Source: Alphaproteobacteria bacterium (GTDB taxonomy: Bacteria > Pseudomonadota > Alphaproteobacteria > Rhizobiales > Rhizobiaceae). Taken from it: 6,431 bases of DNA. The notes under the pieces were generated by a model. That model made no database searches. It was given only the letters and a program-made list of their open reading frames with translations, and was not told the DNA's origin. The stretch's first letter is position 1. Every line of letters begins with the position of its first letter. Below are positions 1-5,257 of the stretch, one piece after another. Made by a program: the position numbers and the translations under genes. The stretch is taken from assembly GCA_017308345.1 (NCBI GenBank), contig JAFKFE010000446.1, forward strand, positions 1-6,431, read 5' to 3'.

Positions 1-1
1 G

Positions 2-1336
2 ATCGAGGCCGGCCGCTTCGAGCCCGAGCCGCAGCCGACTTCCCTGCGCGAAATCGCCGACAACATCATCGAGCTTCTGGCCGCGAGGGCCTTCGCCAAG
101 AACATCGGCCTCGGCTGCCATGTCGAGCCCGACGTGCCGCAGATGATCACCGCCGATCCCGGCCGCGTGCGTCAGGTGCTGCTCAACCTCATCGGCAATG
201 CGGTGAAGTTCACCGACACGGGCGGCGTGCTGCTCACCGTGGCGCGCGCCCGCACCGAGACCAGCGACCGCATCTGCTTCACCGTCGCCGACACCGGCCC
301 GGGGCTGCGTGAAGAGGACATGGAGCGCATCTTCGAGGAGTTCGAGCAGTCGGACGGCACCTCGACCAGGGTGCATGGCGGTGCCGGCCTCGGCCTTGCC
401 ATCTCGAAGCGGCTGGTAACGGCGATGGGCGGTACGATCTCGGTTTCGAGCCGGCTCGGCGAGGGATCCGAATTCGTCCTGGAGATCCCGGCGGTCGCGG
501 CAACCGAGCCGCCGCCGCACCGGAACAACATCCTTGCCGACAGGCGTGCGGTGATCGTGTCGAAGAACGCCATCGAGGCCGACGCCATCGCCCGCACAAT
601 CCGAGCCCATGGCGGCATCGTCGAGGTGGCGGCGACACCGAGCCAGGCCGCCCCGTTCGCTGCCGGCTGCAACGTGCTCCTGATCGACGCCGCGCTCGAA
701 AACAGCGATGGGAGGCTGCTCAAGCGGCTGCGCGACTCGGGCTTTGCCGATTGTGAAGCCATCACCCTGATCGCGCCGACGGACCGCGGCATGCTCGGCG
801 AGTTCCGGGCCAGCGGCTACGCCACCTTCCTGGCCAGGCCGGTGCGCGGCGAGACCCTTTTGCGGGTGCTGTTGACCAGCCATGGCTCCACACTCGCCCA
901 GCCGCGGCCGGAGCCGCGCGGCGCCTCCTCGGTGCGCAGGCGCGACCGGGGCCTGTCGGTGCTGATCGCAGAGGACAACGACATCAACGCCATGCTCGCC
1001 CGCGCCACGCTGATCAAGGCGGGGCATCGCGTCAAGATCGTCGGCAACGGCAAGGCCGCGGTCGAGGCCGTTACCGATGCCGGCCTCAAATTCCGCTTCG
1101 ATGTGGTGCTGATGGACCTGCACATGCCCGTCATGGACGGCCTGGATGCGATCGCCGCCATCCGTCGCCATGAGGAGTCCCTGGCGATGCCGCCGATCCC
1201 GATCATGGTGCTTTCGGCCGACAGCCAGGAAAAGACCCGGCATGCCGTGCTCGCCCATGGCGCCAGCGGCTTCGTGACCAAGCCGCTCGACCCGGACGCG
1301 CTCGTCCAGGCGGTTGAGGGCCAGGTTGCCGCCTGA
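2..1336 (+). CDS. Hybrid sensor histidine kinase, C-terminal part (5' end outside window)
   Basis: The frame is open from the left edge, so the GTG at 134 is internal and the true start lies outside; 444 residues are visible. The first ~40 match the end of a phosphoacceptor (HisKA) region. An ATPase domain follows, with an N box (NLIGNAVKFT, visible residues ~62-71), a G1 box (DTGPGL, 97-102) and a G2 box (GAGLGLAISKRL, ~127-138). Residues ~182-292 look like a degenerate receiver: the acidic pair is replaced by SKN and the usual KP by RP, but an Asp is kept at 229. The last ~120 residues are a canonical receiver with acidic E324-D325, phosphoacceptor D372 in LMDLHMPVMDG, S405 and K427. By family knowledge it should autophosphorylate on a His (not visible) and pass phosphate to its own receiver, then probably to an Hpt protein. 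No Hpt or partner regulator is present here, so the stimulus is unknown. Confidence 0.93.
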   Translation: MEAGRFEPEPQPTSLREIADNIIELLAARAFAKNIGLGCHVEPDVPQMITADPGRVRQVLLNLIGNAVKFTDTGGVLLTVARARTETSDRICFTVADTGPGLREEDMERIFEEFEQSDGTSTRVHGGAGLGLAISKRLVTAMGGTISVSSRLGEGSEFVLEIPAVAATEPPPHRNNILADRRAVIVSKNAIEADAIARTIRAHGGIVEVAATPSQAAPFAAGCNVLLIDAALENSDGRLLKRLRDSGFADCEAITLIAPTDRGMLGEFRASGYATFLARPVRGETLLRVLLTSHGSTLAQPRPEPRGASSVRRRDRGLSVLIAEDNDINAMLARATLIKAGHRVKIVGNGKAAVEAVTDAGLKFRFDVVLMDLHMPVMDGLDAIAAIRRHEESLAMPPIPIMVLSADSQEKTRHAVLAHGASGFVTKPLDPDALVQAVEGQVAA

Positions 1337-1353
1337 TGAAATTTTAGACCCTT

Positions 1354-1378
1354 GAAAGCCTTGGGTCGCCTGGCTTTC
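1354..1378 (+). terminator. Possible stem-loop after the histidine kinase gene
   Basis: GAAAGCC at 1354-1360 is complementary to GGCTTTC at 1372-1378, giving a perfect 7-bp stem with an 11-nt loop, 17 bases after the stop codon. There is no run of T after it, so it is a weak candidate for an intrinsic terminator. It could also only protect the 3' end of the mRNA or be chance. Confidence 0.25.
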
Positions 1379-1439
1379 GCGGCCGTAAGATAGCCGGTTG
1401 AGGGTATTGTCCAGCCGACAAAGTATTGCCCGCCACGCC

Positions 1440-1484
1440 GTATCACGGTACTGTCACAATCCTGTTGCACCTACACCGTATCCC
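1440..1484 (+). promoter_or_regulatory. Candidate Pho box (PhoB site) and promoter of olsB
   Basis: Two 7-bp direct repeats, CTGTCAC (1451-1457) and CTGTTGC (1462-1468), are separated by AATC, giving the 11-bp spacing of a PhoB box (heptamer consensus close to CTGTCAT or CTGTCAC, 4-bp AT-rich spacer). A weaker third repeat, GTATCAC at 1440-1446, lies exactly 11 bp upstream. TATCCC at 1479-1484 lies 10 bp after the second heptamer, where a PhoB-dependent promoter would have its -10 element, but it is a poor match. The box lies about 50 bp upstream of the olsB start. Ornithine lipid accumulation under phosphate limitation is known in rhizobia. Confidence 0.65.
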
Positions 1485-1505
1485 CGTGCCAAGAGGGATG
1501 GCTCG

Positions 1506-1511
1506 AAGGAG
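1506..1511 (+). promoter_or_regulatory. Shine-Dalgarno site that fixes the olsB start
   Basis: AAGGAG lies 8 nt upstream of the GTG at 1520. The nearest in-frame ATG, at 1532, would be 20 nt away, so the GTG is the better start. Confidence 0.75.
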
Positions 1512-1519
1512 AATCACTC

Positions 1520-2458
<939 letters not shown>

Positions 2459-2486
2459 AGAACTGCTGCGATTCGTGCTCTTACGA

Positions 2487-2514
2487 CTATTGCCTAATCC
2501 GTAATTCCTATTCC
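2487..2514. repeat. Degenerate inverted heptamer array facing the GGCAGTA array
   Basis: Four 7-bp units in phase read CTATTGC, CTAATCC, GTAATTC and CTATTCC on the + strand. Against CTACTGC, the reverse complement of the upstream unit, they match at 6, 5, 4 and 5 of 7 positions. On the minus strand the phased reading is TAGGAAT, TACGGAT, TAGGCAA. The array ends 6 bp before the TRIC stop codon, so with the array at 2408-2456 it brackets the gap between the two convergent stop codons as an imperfect inverted repeat. It could act as a bidirectional terminator or mRNA 3'-end structure. Confidence 0.6.
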
Positions 2515-2520
2515 CTCTCT

Positions 2521-3153
2521 TCACGAAATATCTTCCGGCCTGCGCCCCGGCCGGCTCTTGTAGGCCGCGAACGACCAGCCGAATTTGAGCGCCCCGCCGC
2601 GCACCGCGAATGCGCCCGCGAAGCCGAGCAGGCTGGACGCCAGCGCCGGCAGGCCGGCAAGATCGCCAAGGGTGAAGATGGCGGCGCCGACAAGGGCGGC
2701 CGTAACGTAGATTTCGGGCCTGAGCAGCACCGAGGGCTCGCCGGCAAGCAGGTCGCGCAATATGCCTCCGGAGGTCGCCGTAAGCACGCCCATGATGACC
2801 GACACTACGGGCGAGCCGGTTATCGCCAGCCCCTTGGCCGCGCCCATCACCGCGAAGGCGGCAAGGCCGATGGCATCGAGCCAAAGCAGCAGCTTGTAGC
2901 GGGATTCGACCCGGTGGGCGCTGAAGAACACCGCCACCGCGACGACCGCGCAGATCAGCACATAGCCGCTGTTGGCGACCCAGAATACCGGCAGGTTGAG
3001 GATGACGTCGCGCAACGTTCCGCCGCCGATGCCGGTGACGCTGGCCAGGAACAGGAAGCCGATGATGTCGAGCTGCTTGCGCGATGCCGCAAGCGCGCCC
3101 GTCGCCGCGAAGACGGCGACGCCGGCATAGTCGAGCAACGCGATGGGATTCAT
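2521..3153 (-). CDS. Trimeric intracellular cation channel (TRIC/UPF0126) family membrane protein
   Basis: A 210-residue, strongly hydrophobic protein with about seven membrane segments, the typical bacterial TRIC size. It contains an internal duplication offset by exactly 85 residues: D8-Y-A-G pairs with D93-A-I-G, G19 with G104, and GGGTLRD (43-49) with SGGILRD (128-134). The repeated Gly-rich RD motif is the hallmark of the UPF0126/TRIC domain, and the layout of 3+3+1 helices fits the family. Bacterial TRIC homologues are cation (K+) channels of the inner membrane; the physiological role here is unknown. ATG 3153 is preferred because homology begins at MNPIALLDYAG; a GTG at 3198 would add 15 residues encoded by the repeat. 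No clear Shine-Dalgarno precedes the ATG because the heptad repeat runs almost up to it. It follows grpE in the same direction by 111 bp, so read-through from grpE is possible. Confidence 0.9.
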   Translation of the reverse strand: MNPIALLDYAGVAVFAATGALAASRKQLDIIGFLFLASVTGIGGGTLRDVILNLPVFWVANSGYVLICAVVAVAVFFSAHRVESRYKLLLWLDAIGLAAFAVMGAAKGLAITGSPVVSVIMGVLTATSGGILRDLLAGEPSVLLRPEIYVTAALVGAAIFTLGDLAGLPALASSLLGFAGAFAVRGGALKFGWSFAAYKSRPGRRPEDIS

Positions 3154-3157
3154 GGGT

Positions 3158-3264
3158 GAGCGAGTAGTGAGTAGCGAACAGGGAGTAGTGAATACCACGA
3201 AGCCGGCCAGTTGGTAGCCAGCTTCCCTATTCGCTACTTACTACCCCCTATTCGCTACTCACTA
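3158..3264. repeat. Large inverted repeat built of TAG heptads between grpE and the TRIC gene
   Basis: The arms 3165-3191 and 3238-3264 are inverted copies matching at 24 of 27 positions, with a 46-nt centre. Both are written in 7-bp units that mostly begin with TAG: left arm TAGTGAG, TAGCGAA, CAGGGAG, TAGTGAA (3165-3192); right arm, read on the minus strand from 3264 to 3223, six units in two groups of three (TAGTGAG, TAGCGAA, TAGGGGG; then TAGTAAG, TAGCGAA, TAGGGAA), a 21-bp superperiod. The right arm abuts the grpE stop codon. In the minus-strand transcript this would form a long hairpin directly after grpE. Confidence 0.9.
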
Positions 3265-3897
3265 TCAGGCATCCTTCTCGGCCTGCTCGTTCACCGGGCC
3301 CGGCTCGACCTTCGCCTCGGCGCCCGCCTTCGGGCCGCCCTTGGCGACACCGACCATCGCCGGCCGCAGCACGCGCTCGCCGATCGAATAGCCCGGCTGC
3401 ACCACCTGGACGACGGTGCCGGCCGGAACCTGAGGGTTGGGCACCTCGAACATCGCCTGATGGAAGTTCGGGTCGAACTTCTCGCCTTCGGGCGCGAGTT
3501 TCTTCACGCCGTGACGTTCCAGCGCCGACAGCATGGCGCGCTCTGTGAGGTCGACGCCCTCGATAAGCGCCTTGAAGCCCGCGTCGCCGGAGGCCTTCGC
3601 CTCGGCCGGGATAGCATCGAGCGCGCGGCGCAGATTGTCCGACACCGACAGCATGTCGCGTGCGAAATTGGCCACCGCGTAAGTGCGCGCGTCATGCACG
3701 TCGCGCGCGGTGCGCCGGCGCAAATTCTCCATTTCAGCCGCGACGCGCAGCGCGCGGTCCTTCAGTTCCTCGTTTTCCTTCAGCAGCCGCACAAGCGCTT
3801 CGTAGTCGCCGTCGACACCACCTTCGGCACGCTCGCCGGAAGCCTGGGTGGCTTCCATGTCTTCGGACGTGCGTTCGTCTTTTGCCTGGTCGCTCAT
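3265..3897 (-). CDS. grpE: Nucleotide exchange factor GrpE (DnaK co-chaperone)
   Basis: GrpE releases ADP from DnaK in the cytoplasmic Hsp70 cycle. The product is 210 residues: a charged disordered N-terminus (1-30), a long dimerising helix (~32-95, with [22 protein letters not shown]), and the C-terminal beta domain that contacts DnaK, with FDPNFHQAM (142-149) and [25 protein letters not shown] (~162-186, given here only as a position guide to [14 protein letters not shown]). A charged tail of ~20 residues follows. ATG 3897 is chosen because GGGA lies 6 nt upstream and homologues begin MSDQAK; ATG 3912, five codons earlier, has no ribosome site. A candidate RpoH promoter lies just upstream. 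In many alphaproteobacteria grpE follows hrcA; here it is preceded by a divergent small gene, and no CIRCE element is visible. Confidence 0.95.
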   Translation of the reverse strand: MSDQAKDERTSEDMEATQASGERAEGGVDGDYEALVRLLKENEELKDRALRVAAEMENLRRRTARDVHDARTYAVANFARDMLSVSDNLRRALDAIPAEAKASGDAGFKALIEGVDLTERAMLSALERHGVKKLAPEGEKFDPNFHQAMFEVPNPQVPAGTVVQVVQPGYSIGERVLRPAMVGVAKGGPKAGAEAKVEPGPVNEQAEKDA

Positions 3898-3937
3898 CGC
3901 GTTTCCCGTCATTCGGATTGGTCTGGATTTGCGCCCG

Positions 3938-3966
3938 ATATCGAGGTTTGGAGGCCAAAAATCAAG
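3938..3966 (-). promoter_or_regulatory. Candidate RpoH (sigma-32) heat-shock promoter of grpE
   Basis: On the minus strand CCCCTTGAT (-35 core CTTGAT, 3961-3966) is followed after 17 bp by CGATAT (-10, 3938-3943). This is one mismatch in each half from an alphaproteobacterial RpoH consensus of about CTTGAA, 16-17 bp, CCATAT. Initiation would fall near 3931, giving a leader of about 33 nt before the grpE ATG at 3897. grpE is a classical sigma-32 target. Confidence 0.6.
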
Positions 3967-4061
3967 GGGTAAGCGCTTGCTGCGTATGTCGGGCCATCGT
4001 TCCAGATTAATTCAAATTTTACCGTATCGCGCGGCTTAGCTTGCCCTCGATTGCCATTGCG

Positions 4062-4088
4062 GGAACCATAAACGGGCTGGAGGAGTTT
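4062..4088 (+). promoter_or_regulatory. Candidate EcfG (RpoE2-type general stress) promoter
   Basis: GGAAC at 4062-4066 is followed after 17 bp by AGTT (4084-4087), one mismatch from the EcfG consensus GGAAC, 16-17 bp, CGTT, and it fits the S. meliloti RpoE2 form GGAAC, 18-19 bp, TT. A transcript starting near 4095 would have a ~20-nt leader containing AGGA before the ATG at 4115. Short motifs of this kind also occur by chance. Confidence 0.45.
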
Positions 4089-4114
4089 CGAAGCCGACAC
4101 AGGATTTTGGGACG

Positions 4115-4312
4115 ATGAACGGCAACAACGGCAACCGGCGCGCCGAATTGGCCAACGATATCAGGCGGCAGGCAAGTAGCGAAGCGACGAAGCGGCTTCT
4201 GCGCGCGTTGCCGGCATTCCGCCTGGAAAAGGAAATACCCCGGCGGCTGAGCGACCTGCTTGACCGCCTCGACGGCGCCGAGGCCGAGAATGCGGGCGGC
4301 GGGCGGCGCTAG
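4115..4312 (+). CDS. Small 65-residue protein, NepR-like C-terminal half (tentative)
   Basis: The reading frame opens with ATG 4115, with AGGA 10 nt upstream; no other plausible start lies nearby. Codons favour G/C in the third position like the neighbours. The product is charged and helical: RRAELANDIRRQ (8-19), then LLRALPAF and EIPRRLSDLLDRLDGAE. The last stretch resembles the core of NepR, the small anti-sigma factor that holds EcfG until phosphorylated PhyR titrates it (pattern near L-R-x-L-Y ... E-x-P-x-R-x-x-x-L-L-x-x-L-D); the conserved Tyr is Pro here. Usual NepR length is about 60 residues, which fits. However, neither phyR nor ecfG is adjacent, so this may be an orphan paralogue or an unrelated conserved small protein. 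The stop codon overlaps the start of the RIME-type palindrome. That it is a gene is fairly likely; the family assignment is tentative. Confidence 0.6.
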   Translation: MNGNNGNRRAELANDIRRQASSEATKRLLRALPAFRLEKEIPRRLSDLLDRLDGAEAENAGGGRR

Positions 4313-4360
4313 AGCACGATCCCGAAAAGTGGGAACCGGTTTTCGGAGAAGATCATGCTC
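4312..4360. repeat. RIME-type rhizobial intergenic palindrome
   Basis: The outer arms GAGCACGATC (4312-4321) and GATCATGCTC (4351-4360) are complementary apart from one G-T pair, and the inner arms CCGAAAA (4322-4328) and TTTTCGG (4340-4346) are perfect. The sequence matches the repeated rhizobial intergenic palindrome (RIME-type mosaic element) as I know it. It begins on the last base of the TAG stop codon of the small gene and lies between convergent genes. Confidence 0.85.
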
Positions 4361-4371
4361 CGACAAAGAGG

Positions 4372-4412
4372 CAGATCGTGATGGCGATTCAACGAAACGC
4401 CATCACGATCTG
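4372..4412. terminator. Perfect 15-bp hairpin, probable bidirectional 3'-end structure
   Basis: CAGATCGTGATGGCG (4372-4386) and CGCCATCACGATCTG (4398-4412) are exact reverse complements with an 11-nt loop. It directly follows the RIME-type palindrome and is probably a second module of the same mosaic element. It sits between two convergent genes (stops at 4312 and 4440), so it is well placed to end or protect both transcripts. There is no T tract, so simple intrinsic termination is not shown. Confidence 0.6.
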
Positions 4413-4439
4413 ATAGCCGCGCGCCGCGATCGACAGGTT

Positions 4440-5060
4440 TCAGGCCGCCTTCCTGTCGTCCCGCATCAGCGCCTCGCCATGGCGGATCTCGGTGCCGAGC
4501 ACCTTCAGGCATTCGCGCATGAAGGCGGCAAGGCCCGGCCAGCCCTTGGCTGAAACCAGATTGCCGTCGACATGCGCGCCGGTCGGAGCGACATCGATAT
4601 AGATGCCGCCGGCAAGCGTCACCTCCGGCTCGCAATACTGCAGCGCCGCCACCTGCCTGCCGCGCACCACGCCATCGACCGCGATCAGGATTTGCACGCC
4701 GTGGCAGATGGTGAAGATCGGCTTGCCGGTGTCGTGGAAATGCCTGACGAGCGCCTGCACCCGCTTGTCAATGCGGATATATTCCGGCCCCCGCCCGCCG
4801 GCCGCGTACACGGCATCATAATCGGCCGGGTTCACCTCGGCGAAGGTCTTGTTGAGGATGTAATCGTGGCCGAGCTTTTCCGTGTAGGTCTGGTGACCCT
4901 CGAAGTCGTGAAGCGATGTCTTCAGCACGTCGCCCGCTTTCTTGTCGGGGCAGACGACATGGACTGTGTGGCCGACCGCGTGCATGGCCTGTTCAAAGAC
5001 GAAAATCTCGTATTCCTCGCTGAACTCGCCGACGAGCATCAATATCTTCTTGCCTGCCAT
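4440..5060 (-). CDS. DJ-1/PfpI family protein
   Basis: A 206-residue cytoplasmic protein of the class I glutamine amidotransferase-like (DJ-1/PfpI/ThiJ) fold. The N-terminal strand KKILMLVGEF is followed by SEEYE (14-18), which supplies the conserved Glu; the loop AAGGRGPEYIR (86-96) and the nucleophile elbow FTICHGVQIL with C119-H120 are intact. Residues ~154-180 complete the fold. The family includes protein or nucleotide deglycases and glyoxalases, chaperones (Hsp31) and cysteine peptidases; the subfamily here, with the AAGGRGPEYIR loop, does not reveal the substrate. The ATG at 5060 has a strong Shine-Dalgarno (GGAGG, 5068-5072, 7 nt away). The gene is downstream of the GMC oxidoreductase in the same direction, 197 bp away, with a 21-bp palindrome and two GntR-like sites between them, so it probably has its own regulated promoter. 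A role in aldehyde or glyoxal detoxification beside an alcohol dehydrogenase is plausible but inferred. Confidence 0.9.
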   Translation of the reverse strand: MAGKKILMLVGEFSEEYEIFVFEQAMHAVGHTVHVVCPDKKAGDVLKTSLHDFEGHQTYTEKLGHDYILNKTFAEVNPADYDAVYAAGGRGPEYIRIDKRVQALVRHFHDTGKPIFTICHGVQILIAVDGVVRGRQVAALQYCEPEVTLAGGIYIDVAPTGAHVDGNLVSAKGWPGLAAFMRECLKVLGTEIRHGEALMRDDRKAA

Positions 5061-5085
5061 GCCGTTTCCTCCCTTAGCTGGCTAT

Positions 5086-5106
5086 TTATTTCGCGGCGCG
5101 AAATAA
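5086..5106. promoter_or_regulatory. 21-bp perfect palindrome upstream of the DJ-1/PfpI gene
   Basis: TTATTTCGC (5086-5094) and GCGAAATAA (5098-5106) are exact reverse complements around GGC. The palindrome lies 26 bp before the ATG at 5060, between the likely promoter and the ribosome site, which suits an operator for a dimeric repressor. It would also form an RNA hairpin in the leader. The regulator is not identifiable from the window. Confidence 0.55.
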
Positions 5107-5158
5107 TAACCCTATCCTAAGGGCAAGACAGCGGAAGGGGAAGCACAAATCGCGTAAT

Positions 5159-5169
5159 TGGTCTGACCA
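5159..5169. promoter_or_regulatory. GntR-type operator-like site, copy 1
   Basis: TGGTCTGACCA is a perfect 11-bp dyad; with its flanks AATTGGTCTGACCAGAT it resembles sites of FCD-type GntR regulators such as FadR, PdhR or LldR (core TGGTNNNACCA). It lies ~100 bp upstream of the DJ-1/PfpI start codon. The same 11-mer recurs at 5235-5245. Confidence 0.55.
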
Positions 5170-5234
5170 GATGGATTCGACCGTGCAGGCGAGCGCACGA
5201 AGGCGATGCCGTATCGACATGAAATCGAAGAAGC

Positions 5235-5245
5235 TGGTCTGACCA
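5235..5245. promoter_or_regulatory. GntR-type operator-like site, copy 2
   Basis: This is a second identical TGGTCTGACCA, with centres 76 bp from copy 1, placed 12 bp after the stop codon of the GMC oxidoreductase. A pair of identical dyads suggests cooperative binding or DNA looping by one regulator. The 65 bp between them hold no gene. Confidence 0.55.
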
Positions 5246-5257
5246 AGAGAGCAGGAC

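Noticed and set aside
134..136. GTG as the start of the histidine kinase
   Set aside because: The frame is open upstream to the window edge and encodes family-typical sequence (IEAGRFEPEPQPTSLREI).
172..792. Minus-strand open frame opposite the histidine kinase
   Set aside because: High GC content keeps the antisense frame open; the sense strand has clear kinase motifs.
3898..3912. Upstream ATG for grpE adding five residues
   Set aside because: No Shine-Dalgarno precedes it, while ATG 3897 has GGGA at good spacing and matches the usual MSDQ start.
3211..3972. A 253-codon open frame on the plus strand across grpE
   Set aside because: It is antisense to a textbook GrpE, begins in the heptad repeat, and has no recognisable domain.
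4332..4336. GGAAC inside the RIME-type palindrome as another EcfG promoter
   Set aside because: No suitable -10 element follows at the required spacing, and the sequence is explained by the repeat.
4572..5120. Plus-strand open frame opposite the DJ-1/PfpI gene
   Set aside because: It is a shadow of a gene with intact catalytic motifs and a strong ribosome site on the other strand.
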